DNA of 64,000 bases from an uncultured Helicobacter sp. (GTDB taxonomy: Bacteria; Campylobacterota; Campylobacteria; Campylobacterales; Helicobacteraceae). Position numbers and translations under genes: made by a program. Location of the stretch: assembly GCA_944326445.1 (NCBI GenBank), contig CALVDZ010000002.1:124001-188000 (forward strand), written 5' to 3'. The notes under the pieces were generated by a model. It had not been told where the DNA came from. It saw only the letters and a program-made list of their open reading frames with translations, and did not search any database. Position 1 is the first letter of the stretch. Each line of letters opens with the position of its first letter. Shown piece by piece: positions 44,663 through 53,437 of the stretch.

Positions 44663-46237
44663 TTATTTTGCGTATTCTATCGTCCGAAACTCACGAATCA
44701 CATTGACTTTGATCTCGCCGGGGTATTGGAGGTTTGACTGAATATCTCTAGCGATATCACGCGCTAGGACAACGCTCTCATCATCGCTTACCAAATCCGC
44801 GCCCACAATCACGCGCACCTCGCGCCCTGCGCTAATGGCATACGCTTGCTTGACGCCAAATTTCTCTAGCGCGATATGCTCAATATCTTGCATACGCTTA
44901 AGGAAGTTCTCTAATGCCTCTCTCCTAGCACCCGGACGCGCTGCTGATAGCGCATCGGCTGCACACACTGCGGCACATTCTATGCTTTTTGCTTCCTCGT
45001 GCCCGTGATGAGCCAAAATCGCATTTATCACTACCGGATGCTCCTCATAGCGCGAGCACATCTCCACACCCAAATCCACGTGACTCCCGCCAAGCTCTTG
45101 TGTGAGGGATTTGCCAATATCGTGCAAGATTCCAGCGCGCCTTGCGAGCTTCTCATCGCCACCTAGTTCCCCTGCGATGATTGATGCGAGTTTTGCCACT
45201 TCTATGGAGTGCCCCAACGCATTTTGCCCAAAGCTCGCGCGATATTTCATCTTGCCAAGCAGTTTTTTAAGCTCTGGGTGCATATAGCCAAGCCCCATAT
45301 CAAGCACGATTTCCTCGCCATCACTTAGAATCTGCTCCTCCATTTGGCTAGAGACTTTCTCATACATCTCCTCTATGCGCGCAGGCTGAATCCTGCCGTC
45401 CTCTATCAGGGCTTCTATGGTTTTTAGCGCGATGGTGCGCCGATAGAGATTAAAGCTACTCACAACAATCGTATTTGGCGTATCATCGACGATGATATCC
45501 ACGCCGCTAAGCATTTCTAATGTGCGGATATTGCGCCCCTCCTTGCCTATGATGCGCCCCTTTAGCTCGTCACTTGGGAGATGGACGACATTGATAAGCC
45601 GCTCGCTAGCGTATTCCCCTGCATAGCGCGTGGTGGCTTGTGCGAGGATATAGTTTGCCTTTTTTTGCGCCTCCTGCTTAGCCTGTGCTTCATAACGCCT
45701 AATCATACGCGCCCTATCCTCCACAAGCTCCTCTTCTAAAAGCCCTAGCAAAATCTCTCTAGCCTCTTGGCGCGAGAGCTTTGTATAATCGCTAAGCAGC
45801 TCTATGGCTTCCTTTCTTGCGTCCTCATACTGATCCCTGACTTTTTTATTGATAGAATCTGCGTTTAGTATCTTATTTTCTAAGCGATTTAATCTCTGCT
45901 TTTCGTCCTGCAAAATCTGACTTTCTCGCTCGATTTGGTGGCGGAGCTTATACTCTTCTTTTTCGATATCGCTCATTTTTTGCTCATATTTTTGCTTGAG
46001 GGAGTTTTGCTTTTGCTCGTATTTTTGCTTGAGCTCTAGCTCGGCTTCTTTGTATCTCACTTTATGCTCGCTAAGGAGCTTTTGGGCTTCGTATTCTATC
46101 GCCTTAGCCTTTGCCTTTGCCTGCTCCAACAATACACTGATATTTGAGCTAAAAATCTTTTTGGTTACTAGATAGGTTGCCACACCCACGATAACGCCAA
46201 AGATTATAAACTCTATCACTTTTAAAAGAATGTCCAT
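44663..46237 (-). CDS. rny: Ribonuclease Y
   Basis: 524 residues, membrane-anchored endoribonuclease that starts mRNA decay. One N-terminal membrane helix (VIEFIIFGVIVGVATYLVT), a long coiled coil (about 40-200), a KH domain (LKGRIIGKEGRNIRTLE) and an HD domain (RRAGILHDIGKSLTQE) are in order. The ATG at 46237 with AAGGA upstream is preferred over the TTG at 46273. Its 5' end overlaps the cyclo-ligase gene by about 89 bases. Confidence 0.97.
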   Translation of the reverse strand: MDILLKVIEFIIFGVIVGVATYLVTKKIFSSNISVLLEQAKAKAKAIEYEAQKLLSEHKVRYKEAELELKQKYEQKQNSLKQKYEQKMSDIEKEEYKLRHQIERESQILQDEKQRLNRLENKILNADSINKKVRDQYEDARKEAIELLSDYTKLSRQEAREILLGLLEEELVEDRARMIRRYEAQAKQEAQKKANYILAQATTRYAGEYASERLINVVHLPSDELKGRIIGKEGRNIRTLEMLSGVDIIVDDTPNTIVVSSFNLYRRTIALKTIEALIEDGRIQPARIEEMYEKVSSQMEEQILSDGEEIVLDMGLGYMHPELKKLLGKMKYRASFGQNALGHSIEVAKLASIIAGELGGDEKLARRAGILHDIGKSLTQELGGSHVDLGVEMCSRYEEHPVVINAILAHHGHEEAKSIECAAVCAADALSAARPGARREALENFLKRMQDIEHIALEKFGVKQAYAISAGREVRVIVGADLVSDDESVVLARDIARDIQSNLQYPGEIKVNVIREFRTIEYAK

Positions 46238-46835
46238 ATCGTGTCCTTTTACAACACATCGCCGCACTGACAAAATAATGTCCTCGTATATCGTGAGATT
46301 GTGTCAGCACCTGCTCGCTCACGCAAGCAAGCCGACTTACAAAAATAAGCGGAATTGTTTTTTTGTGGTATTGCGAAAAAAATCTGTCATACATTCCCTT
46401 GCCAAACCCTATACGCTTAAAGCTTCTATCAATCCCTAATACCGGTATCACAGCCGTGTCGATTTTTGCTAAATTAAATTCTGATTTGCTTGTTTCAAAA
46501 ATACCATACTTGTTTTTTTGCAACGGCAAACGCAATGGTAGCACCTTAAACCTTATTCCTTCCATAATGTAGGGGATAAAAATTTGCTTCCCCTGCTTTC
46601 TTAGGCGCAAAAGTAGCTTTTTGCTATCAGATTCAAAGCCAAAGGGCGTATAGAGCAAAATCTTGCGTGCTTGCAGGCTTTGGAGAATCTTTGCAACTTG
46701 CGCATTTATGCGATATGACGCCACATCAGTGCCCCTGCAGTCTTTCACATACGCCTTTTGCAAGCACTGCTTGCTCCATAGGCGAAAGGCACTTTTTGCC
46801 CTCTGCGCTTTTGCGCCCTGCACATCGATAGACAA
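46149..46835 (-). CDS. 5-formyltetrahydrofolate cyclo-ligase family protein
   Basis: 228 residues; the enzyme converts 5-formyl-THF to 5,10-methenyl-THF with ATP. Family sequence ILLYTPFGFESDSKKLLLRL, VIPVLGIDRSFKRIGFGKGMYDRFFS and the HDIRGHYF end are visible. The start is TTG at 46835 with AGGAG five bases upstream, matching where family sequence begins. The frame runs on about 30 residues past the usual family end into rny, so the tail may be lineage-specific. Confidence 0.85.
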   Translation of the reverse strand: MSIDVQGAKAQRAKSAFRLWSKQCLQKAYVKDCRGTDVASYRINAQVAKILQSLQARKILLYTPFGFESDSKKLLLRLRKQGKQIFIPYIMEGIRFKVLPLRLPLQKNKYGIFETSKSEFNLAKIDTAVIPVLGIDRSFKRIGFGKGMYDRFFSQYHKKTIPLIFVSRLACVSEQVLTQSHDIRGHYFVSAAMCCKRTRYGHSFKSDRVYNLWRYRGCGNLSSNQKDF

Positions 46836-46852
46836 ATCCACTCCTTTTTTTG

Positions 46853-46858
46853 TATAAT
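46853..46858 (+). promoter_or_regulatory. -10 box of the thioredoxin-like lipoprotein gene
   Basis: TATAAT 41 bases before the ATG at 46900. It interleaves with an opposite -10 candidate at 46864-46869. Confidence 0.45.
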
Positions 46859-46863
46859 CACAG

Positions 46864-46869
46864 CATTGT
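46864..46869 (-). promoter_or_regulatory. -10 box of the cyclo-ligase/rny operon
   Basis: TACAAT in TGATACAAT (extended TGn -10) on the minus strand, 28 bases before the TTG start at 46835. Confidence 0.4.
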
Positions 46870-46899
46870 ATCACATTGTGTTTTTCCGGAGGTAGCGTT

Positions 46900-47667
46900 A
46901 TGAAGAGATTTCTCAAGGTTTTGGGCTGTGTGTGTGTGATAGCGATCCTGCTAGTAGCCTGCAAGGACAAGCAAGAATCCCAGATTGCCCAAAAACGCGA
47001 TATATTTGCCTACACACTCATTACCACAAGCACACAAGATTCTAACCCCGCCCAAGACTTTATCCAAAGTTTTATCATAGAGGTGCTCGATCAGCCTAGC
47101 GAACGGCTAGCCTTTTATCCTGCCAAAGACCAAAACACGCCCAAAAACGACATTGGCAAAAGTATCTTTGAAGAGCCAAAACCCACCATCGTGCTTTTTG
47201 TGCAAGATGAGTGCCAAAACTGCCTCACGCAAACCCCCTATATCATTCAACTCAAAGAAAAATACGCCTCCCAAATCAATCTCCTCATCCTCGCAGCACA
47301 GCCCCAAAGCACAGGCATAGACGAAGTGCTCAAAAGCCATCACAAAAGCTACCCAATCTATGCGCCAAGCGATTCACAAAATCTCCTAGAATTCCTTGGC
47401 AAAGACATCTCACAGGGCTATCTCGCGCTTTTTGACACAGAGGGCAACAAAGTCATCGATTATGCCGGGCTCACGCCTCCAGAAATGCTAGAGCGTGATA
47501 TACTCTTTCTTATCCACGACAGAGAATCCCACCAAATCGAGACAGACTTAGGCACTACAGAATCTACCCAAGATTCACAAGCCACGGAATCCACCCAAGA
47601 GAATGAGGACACGCAACCACAACAGACACGGGAAGTAACCCAAGATTCACAAACCCAAAATCCCTAA
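46900..47667 (+). CDS. Lipoprotein with thioredoxin-like fold
   Basis: 255 residues. The N-terminus is a lipoprotein signal (MKRFLKVLGCVCVIAILLVAC) with lipobox LLVAC, so the mature protein is lipid-anchored. A thioredoxin-like domain (about 85-195) has PTIVLFVQDECQNCLTQTPY with a C-x-x-C pair as in TlpA-type proteins. The last about 45 residues are Thr/Gln/Ser-rich low complexity (TESTQDSQATESTQ). GGAGGT precedes the ATG at 46900. Likely a periplasmic thiol-disulfide protein; partner unknown. ftsY follows 25 bases later. Confidence 0.75.
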   Translation: MKRFLKVLGCVCVIAILLVACKDKQESQIAQKRDIFAYTLITTSTQDSNPAQDFIQSFIIEVLDQPSERLAFYPAKDQNTPKNDIGKSIFEEPKPTIVLFVQDECQNCLTQTPYIIQLKEKYASQINLLILAAQPQSTGIDEVLKSHHKSYPIYAPSDSQNLLEFLGKDISQGYLALFDTEGNKVIDYAGLTPPEMLERDILFLIHDRESHQIETDLGTTESTQDSQATESTQENEDTQPQQTREVTQDSQTQNP

Positions 47668-47692
47668 TCACATTTGCATACAGGAGCCCGCT

Positions 47693-48577
47693 ATGTTTTC
47701 CCTCCTCGCCAAAACAATGAAAAAAACCACGAACAATATCACCTCTCTGCTTGGCTCTAAAAAAGAAAAAATCCACAAAGACGAGCTAGAGGAGCTTTTG
47801 ATAGAATCTGATGTGGCGTATGAGATTATAGAATCTCTACTAGATTCACTCCCCACCCATAGCACCAAGGAGCAATTAGAGCGCGCCCTACTCTCGCTAC
47901 TTAGTTCTGCGAGCTCGCTAGATTCTACCCCAACACCACAGAATCTAGAAATCCTCCTCATCATCGGTATCAACGGCGCGGGCAAAACCACCACCATCGC
48001 CAAACTCGCCAACAAATACAAGCACGAGGGCAAAAAGGTGCTCCTAGGTGCGGGCGATACATTCCGCGCAGCAGCCATAGAGCAGCTAAAGAGCTGGGGA
48101 GAGAGGCTCCAAATCCCCGTGATAGCCACCAAGCACGGGCACGATCCAAGCGCGCTAGCCTTTGATGCGATCTCTTCAGCCTGTGCCAAGGGCTATGATG
48201 TATTGCTCCTAGATACCGCAGGGAGGCTACATACCCAAACCAACCTCACCAACGAGCTCTTAAAGATTATCCGCGTGAGCGAAAAGGCACTCACACAACA
48301 CAACCAAAACGCACGCCTCCAAAAGCTCCTCGTGCTTGATGGCACACAAGGAAGCTCAAGTATCAACCAAGCCAAGTATTTTTCCGAGCATACCGAGATT
48401 GATGGCATCATCGTAACCAAACTCGATGGCACGAGCAAAGGCGGGGCAATCATCAGTATCACGAGCGAGCTAAAGCTCCCCGTGCTCTATGTGGGCGTGG
48501 GCGAGGGGGCGGAGGATTTGCTCCCTTTTGAGCCGCGTGAGTATGTCAAAACGCTTTTAGATTCTATTTTTGTGTAG
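47693..48577 (+). CDS. ftsY: Signal recognition particle receptor FtsY
   Basis: 294 residues, short FtsY without the long acidic A domain. The N domain is followed by the SRP GTPase domain with GINGAGKTTTIAKLA (G1), GAGDTFRAAAIEQL, DTAGRLHTQTNL, TKLDGTSKGG and YVGVGEGAEDLLPF. It docks SRP-ribosome complexes at the membrane. GGAG precedes the ATG. radA follows after 3 bases. Confidence 0.98.
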   Translation: MFSLLAKTMKKTTNNITSLLGSKKEKIHKDELEELLIESDVAYEIIESLLDSLPTHSTKEQLERALLSLLSSASSLDSTPTPQNLEILLIIGINGAGKTTTIAKLANKYKHEGKKVLLGAGDTFRAAAIEQLKSWGERLQIPVIATKHGHDPSALAFDAISSACAKGYDVLLLDTAGRLHTQTNLTNELLKIIRVSEKALTQHNQNARLQKLLVLDGTQGSSSINQAKYFSEHTEIDGIIVTKLDGTSKGGAIISITSELKLPVLYVGVGEGAEDLLPFEPREYVKTLLDSIFV

Positions 48578-48580
48578 GGT

Positions 48581-49930
48581 ATGATGGCAAAAAAACACAC
48601 ACTTTTTGAATGCCAACACTGCGGCTTTCAGAGCACCAAATGGCTTGGCAAATGCACCAACTGCGGCGCGTGGGAATCCTTCCTCGAGCTTAATGCCACA
48701 CAGATACAATCCTTGAAAGAAAGCACAAGCACGCACACACAGAGCAAAGCCACACCAATCACACAAGTCGCCTTTGAATCGTTGCAAAAATTTACCTCCT
48801 ATGAGCAAGAGCTTGATATCGTGCTAGGCGGGGGGATTGTCAGCGGTGGCTTGTATCTCGTGGGCGGAAGTCCGGGCGTGGGCAAATCCACTCTACTACT
48901 CAAAATCAGCGGTTCTATCAGTCAGCACACGGGCAAAAAGGTGCTCTATGTCAGCGGCGAGGAGAGCCCTAGTCAGATTAAGCAACGCGCGCAACGGCTA
49001 AATTGCGTGAATGAAAATCTCTATTTGCTTAATGAAATCGATATGCACCAAATCCGAGCCACTCTGCTCCAAGGGGATTACACGATGTGCGTGATAGATT
49101 CTATCCAGACGCTCTACTCTCCCGATATTGCCTCCGCGCCCGGCTCGGTTTCACAAGTGCGCGAGATCACTTTCGCGCTTATGCGCCTTGCCAAAGAGCA
49201 CAATATCGCCGTTTTTATCATCGGGCATATCACCAAAGAAGGCTCGATAGCCGGTCCCAGAGTGCTAGAACATATGGTAGATTGCGTGCTGTATTTTGAG
49301 GGCGATCCAAGTAGGGATTTAAGAATCTTGCGAGGGTTTAAAAATCGCTTTGGCAGCACGAGTGAAATAGGGATTTTTGAGCTCAAAGAAGAGGGGCTTG
49401 TGAGTGCCAAAAACGCCTCCAAGCTCTTTTTTTCTCAAAAGCCCTCACAAGCCGGGAGTGCCATCAGCGTGCTTTTGGAGGGATCAAGGGCATTGGTGAT
49501 TGAGATTCAGGCATTAGTGAGTGAGAGCAGCTTTGGCAATCCCAAACGCTCCAGCACGGGCTTTGATAACAATCGCCTAACAATGCTCCTAGCCCTGCTA
49601 GAGCGCAAACTAGAGCTCCCGCTCAATCGCTACGATGTGTTTATCAATGTAACGGGCGGAATTAAGATAAATGAGACGAGTGCGGATCTCGCCGTGATTG
49701 CTGCGATTATCTCAAGCTTTAGAAACCGCCCGCTGCACAACAAAACCGCGTTTTTGGGCGAGGTTAGCCTCATTGGCGATATCAGAGAAGTGCATAATAT
49801 CGATGCGCGCCTAAGGGAGCTTGAGGGCTATAGATTCCAAAAAGCCATATTGCCCAAAAAGCCAGAATCCCGCACAAATCTCAAATGCTTTGAAGCCGAT
49901 GATGTGCAAAAAATCCTAGAATGGATGTGA
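48581..49930 (+). CDS. radA: DNA repair protein RadA
   Basis: 449 residues. N-terminal C4 zinc finger (FECQHCGFQSTKWLGKCTNCGAW), RecA-like core with Walker A GGSPGVGKSTLLLK, the KNRFG motif (RGFKNRFGSTSE) and a C-terminal Lon-like domain (NVTGGIKINETSADLAVIAAI). It acts in recombinational repair and branch migration. Its start is 3 bases after the ftsY stop, so the two are coupled. Confidence 0.98.
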   Translation: MMAKKHTLFECQHCGFQSTKWLGKCTNCGAWESFLELNATQIQSLKESTSTHTQSKATPITQVAFESLQKFTSYEQELDIVLGGGIVSGGLYLVGGSPGVGKSTLLLKISGSISQHTGKKVLYVSGEESPSQIKQRAQRLNCVNENLYLLNEIDMHQIRATLLQGDYTMCVIDSIQTLYSPDIASAPGSVSQVREITFALMRLAKEHNIAVFIIGHITKEGSIAGPRVLEHMVDCVLYFEGDPSRDLRILRGFKNRFGSTSEIGIFELKEEGLVSAKNASKLFFSQKPSQAGSAISVLLEGSRALVIEIQALVSESSFGNPKRSSTGFDNNRLTMLLALLERKLELPLNRYDVFINVTGGIKINETSADLAVIAAIISSFRNRPLHNKTAFLGEVSLIGDIREVHNIDARLRELEGYRFQKAILPKKPESRTNLKCFEADDVQKILEWM

Positions 49931-49995
49931 GCCACGCGCCAAGGCACAAAGCCACAAATCACACACAGACTAGATTCACACCGCTTAAAAGCCTG

Positions 49996-50871
49996 CTAAT
50001 CACAGAATCTTTTTAATAGTGGCTTAAAAGATTCTATACGCCTATCGCGCAAAAATGGCCACATACGCCGCACTTCCTCACTCCTGCGCAAATCTATATC
50101 CACCAAAATCGCGCCTTCTTGCGCGCAATCTGCCTGTGCCAAAAGCTCTCCTTGCGCACCAAAAGCAAAGCTATGCCCCCAAAATCGTATGCCCCGCGAA
50201 GTGTCGCTGCTATCTGGCTCAAAACCCACGCGATTTATCGCCACTACCGGCAGTCCGTTTGCTACACTATGCCCTCTTTGCACCGCTATCCACGCTTCTA
50301 GCTGCCGAGACTTCTCCTCCTCACTATCCTCATCAAACCACCCAATCGCCGTGGGATAGATGAGCATCTGCGCGCCTTTGAGTGCCATTATACGCGCTGC
50401 CTCGGGATACCACTGATCCCAGCACACGAGCACGCCTAGCCGCCCCACGCTCGTATCGATAGGCTCAAAGCCCAAATCCCCGGGAGTGAAATAAAACTTC
50501 TCATAAAACTGCGGATCGTCAGGAATGTGCATTTTGCGGTATTTGCCCGCAATCTCTCCGCTAGATTCAAACACCACTGCGGTATTGTGATACAGCCCCG
50601 CGGTGCGTTTCTCAAAAAGCGAACTCACAAGCACCACGCCCGCCTGCTTTGCCACATTAGCGAAATACGCCACATCGGATTCAAAGTCATTGGCATAGTC
50701 AAAAAATTTAGGATTTTCACTCTGACAAAAATACTCGCGCGTATGGAGCTCCTGCAGGCACACTAGCTGCGCACCACCCTCTGCTGCGCGCAACACCTCA
50801 TCTCTGCTGCGCGCCATACTCGCCTCCCTACTGCCCGCATAGGCTTGCTGGATAAGCGCGACTTTAGGCAT
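49996..50871 (-). CDS. N-carbamoylputrescine amidase-like carbon-nitrogen hydrolase
   Basis: 291 residues of the nitrilase superfamily. The catalytic triad is visible: Glu in LQELHTREYFCQ, Lys in GKYRKMHIPDDP and Cys in GVLVCWDQWYPEAARIM. Close similarity in motif layout to AguB suggests conversion of N-carbamoylputrescine to putrescine. The ATG at 50871 overlaps the stop of the small acidic gene (TGATG). AguA is not in the window. Confidence 0.9.
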   Translation of the reverse strand: MPKVALIQQAYAGSREASMARSRDEVLRAAEGGAQLVCLQELHTREYFCQSENPKFFDYANDFESDVAYFANVAKQAGVVLVSSLFEKRTAGLYHNTAVVFESSGEIAGKYRKMHIPDDPQFYEKFYFTPGDLGFEPIDTSVGRLGVLVCWDQWYPEAARIMALKGAQMLIYPTAIGWFDEDSEEEKSRQLEAWIAVQRGHSVANGLPVVAINRVGFEPDSSDTSRGIRFWGHSFAFGAQGELLAQADCAQEGAILVDIDLRRSEEVRRMWPFLRDRRIESFKPLLKRFCD

Positions 50872-51044
50872 CACTCCTCCTCATACTCATAGTCTGGATT
50901 CTCATAGTCATCGTCGTCATAGCCACTGCCCGTGCGCCACTCCTCCTCGCCATACTCAAATCCATCTTCATACTGCGGATTTTCCTCTTCCTCATAGTTT
51001 TCATACACTTCATCATCTTCATACATATCTTCACTTATGTGCAT
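50871..51044 (-). CDS. Small, extremely acidic protein of unknown function
   Basis: 57 residues, more than half Glu, Asp or Tyr (for example YEDDEVYENYEEEENPQYED), with hardly any basic residues and no hydrophobic core, so probably unstructured. The ATG at 51044 has AAGGAG six to seven bases upstream; it overlaps the tcdA end by 14 bases and the amidase start by one base (TGATG). The tight double overlap supports real translation. I do not recognise a family. Confidence 0.7.
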   Translation of the reverse strand: MHISEDMYEDDEVYENYEEEENPQYEDGFEYGEEEWRTGSGYDDDDYENPDYEYEEE

Positions 51045-51732
51045 AATTCTCTCCTTGCAAAATATCTCGCACCACTTCCGAAGCAATTACCAAGCCAAAA
51101 CTCCCCGTAACCGCGCTAAAGCTCCCCAATGCCTTGCATTTAGGCTCCTCTGGGCTAAAGACGACTTTTATCTTTGCTGTGCGTGTAAATTTTTTGAGAT
51201 TCTCACGAAATTTGCGCGCAAACTTATCGCCATAGCTTTTCCACACATTTGCCACTTGTATGCGCGTGGGATCGAGCTTTTTGGCACTGCCTGTGGAGAC
51301 GATATAGCGTCCATAGGGCTTTTGCGAGGCGATACGCGCGATGGCGACTTTAGCGGGTATATCATCTATGGCATCGATGATATAGTCATAGCCCAAAATA
51401 TCGTGCGTGCGCAAAAACTCCTCATCCACGCGCCTCCTTAGCGCGATCACACCGGGGTATTTGCGCGCTAGCACCTTTACTTTGGGCTCGCCTACGCACT
51501 CAGAGCCGATTTGACGGTTTTGGTTGGTTACATCAAAGCTATCAGAATCTACGATGGTTATCTCCCCTATGCCACTCCGATAGAGACAATCTAGCGCGAA
51601 ACTCCCCACGCCACCCACGCCAAAAAGTATCACGCGCGTGCGTTGTAACGCCCTAAAGCCCTCGCCAAAGAGAATCCTAGAGCGTGTGAATCTATCCTCG
51701 CCCACAGCCTTATTTGTCAGAATCTCACTCAT
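51031..51732 (-). CDS. tcdA: tRNA threonylcarbamoyladenosine dehydratase TcdA (E1/ThiF fold)
   Basis: About 233 residues. The ThiF/E1 nucleotide-binding GVGGVGSFALDCLYRSGIG and the NQNRQ-x-IG motif are typical of TcdA/CsdL, which cyclises t6A to ct6A in tRNA. The last part PKCKALGSFSAVTGSFGLVIASEVV also fits TcdA. Start ATG 51732 is used; a GTG at 51741 is possible. It is downstream of surE by 24 bases. Confidence 0.9.
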   Translation of the reverse strand: MSEILTNKAVGEDRFTRSRILFGEGFRALQRTRVILFGVGGVGSFALDCLYRSGIGEITIVDSDSFDVTNQNRQIGSECVGEPKVKVLARKYPGVIALRRRVDEEFLRTHDILGYDYIIDAIDDIPAKVAIARIASQKPYGRYIVSTGSAKKLDPTRIQVANVWKSYGDKFARKFRENLKKFTRTAKIKVVFSPEEPKCKALGSFSAVTGSFGLVIASEVVRDILQGENYAHK

Positions 51733-51756
51733 AGTCCGCACTCACAGCCCAAACAC

Positions 51757-52563
51757 TCATAGCCACTTTTGCACACCGCGCACATCTTCATAGCTTGTGA
51801 GATCGAGCTTAATGGGTGTGATAGAGACATACTGCTCCCTAATCGCGTCAAAATCGCTCTTCCCACCAAACACCTCGCCATTAACCTCAGGCATATCCGT
51901 GCGCGCCTCCCACATCAGGGGCTGCAAGCCTAGCCAATGGTATTCCTGCCCGCGTGGATTGCGGTGGAGTTGGGCTTCGTTGCCATAGATTCTATACCCC
52001 ATTTGTGTTACGAGTGTGCCCTTGCACTGCGCGGGCGTGATTTGTGGGATATTGACATTTAAAAACTTGCGTTTGCTTAGCGGAAAACCTTTAGCAAAAA
52101 TCCGCTCCACAAGCGCGCTAATGCTCTCGCACGCTAGCGCAAAATCAAAATCTTGTGCGAGATTTTTATCACGCATAGCTTGAGAGATAGCAATAGAATC
52201 TATCCCGTGCAGACAGCCCTCCATAGCCCCAGCAGCCGTGCCAGAGTAGGTAATGTCCTCGCCCATATTTGAGCCGATATTAATCCCAGAAATCACCAAA
52301 TCCGGGCGTGCATTCTCGCCATAAATGTTATTGAGTGCCAAATACACGCAATCACTTGGCGTGCCATCTTCAAGCTTATAAAAATCATCATCGACTTGCA
52401 CAAACCGCAAGGGGCGCGTGATACTTAGCCCGTGCCCGCACGCAGATTTTTCACTAGCGGGGGCGACTACCACGATTCTCGCGAAGTCTTTAAGCGCGTT
52501 TTTGAGTGCCAAAAGCCCTCTAGATTCAAAGCCATCATCGTTTGTCAAAAGTATGTTTTTCAT
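51757..52563 (-). CDS. surE: 5'/3'-nucleotidase SurE
   Basis: 268 residues, metal-dependent survival nucleotidase. The N-terminal ILLTNDDGFESRGL motif binds the metal and PASEKSACGHGLS, SGINIGSNMGEDITYSGTAAGAMEG are diagnostic. The ATG at 52563 overlaps the ispA stop (TGATG). Confidence 0.97.
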   Translation of the reverse strand: MKNILLTNDDGFESRGLLALKNALKDFARIVVVAPASEKSACGHGLSITRPLRFVQVDDDFYKLEDGTPSDCVYLALNNIYGENARPDLVISGINIGSNMGEDITYSGTAAGAMEGCLHGIDSIAISQAMRDKNLAQDFDFALACESISALVERIFAKGFPLSKRKFLNVNIPQITPAQCKGTLVTQMGYRIYGNEAQLHRNPRGQEYHWLGLQPLMWEARTDMPEVNGEVFGGKSDFDAIREQYVSITPIKLDLTSYEDVRGVQKWL

Positions 52564-53429
52564 CACTCTCCTTTAATCATAAAATACGGCTCTATGAGCG
52601 CGAGTAGATTGCGCGCTAAAATCGTGGGCAGCAGGGCAAGGCAGGCACGCATAGATTCTATAAGCTCCTCACATTGCGTGCGCGCACCCTCTATTCCTAG
52701 AAGATTCACATAGGTGTTTTTGCCCTCATCATTGTGCAGAGTCTTGCCCTCTAGCGCGCTATCGCCTAGCACATCGAGCAAATCATCGCGCACCTGAAAG
52801 AATAGCCCCAACGCCGCACCAAAGCTATCAAGGTGTGTGCGCACCTCCTTTGGAGCATTGGCGATGATCGCGCCAAAGCGCAGGGAAGTGGCGATGAGCT
52901 TTAAAGTCTTGTTTTGGTGGATAGTCTTTAGCTGCTCAAGGCTTAGCCTAGTATTCTCATACGCGCAATCTAGCACCTGCCCTAGCACCATACCGCTAAA
53001 GCCTGCATTGCGCGCTAACTCATAGATGAGCTCAACCTTTGTCTGCGGGCTTAGGCGCGCGGTGCTTAGGAGCTCAAAGGCGTAGGTATTGAGCGCATCG
53101 CCCACGAGCAGAGCGAGTGTCTCATCATAGGTTATGTGCAAAGTCGGATAACCGCGGCGCAAAGGGGAATTGTCCATACAAGGCAAATCATCGTGTATGA
53201 GCGAGTAAGTGTGCAGAGATTCTAACGCAAGCGCGGGGAGGAAGGCATTTTTGCGCATTTGGGGCGCAAGGGACTCCACCACGCACAGACACAAAGCGGG
53301 GCGAAACCTCTTGCCCCCCGCGAGCACCATCTCCCACAACGCCTTTTGGTAGCTAGGGTGGAAGCTCTCCACCTGTGGCGCACTCTGCCTCACAAACTCC
53401 TCAAACTCCTGCATAATCGCTCTGTCCAT
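52563..53429 (-). CDS. ispA: Farnesyl/geranyl diphosphate synthase IspA
   Basis: 288 residues, trans-prenyl transferase making C15 (or C10-C20) diphosphates for quinones and undecaprenyl phosphate. First Asp-rich motif in LIHDDLPCMDNSPLRRG, second in FQVRDDLLDVLGD. The ispA-surE pair with a stop-start overlap is the H. pylori arrangement. Confidence 0.96.
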   Translation of the reverse strand: MDRAIMQEFEEFVRQSAPQVESFHPSYQKALWEMVLAGGKRFRPALCLCVVESLAPQMRKNAFLPALALESLHTYSLIHDDLPCMDNSPLRRGYPTLHITYDETLALLVGDALNTYAFELLSTARLSPQTKVELIYELARNAGFSGMVLGQVLDCAYENTRLSLEQLKTIHQNKTLKLIATSLRFGAIIANAPKEVRTHLDSFGAALGLFFQVRDDLLDVLGDSALEGKTLHNDEGKNTYVNLLGIEGARTQCEELIESMRACLALLPTILARNLLALIEPYFMIKGE

Positions 53430-53437
53430 ATCTCTCC

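Noticed and set aside
46149..46237. Frameshift at the cyclo-ligase/rny overlap
   Set aside because: Both genes have complete family sequence and proper starts; only an extended C-terminal tail of the cyclo-ligase overlaps.
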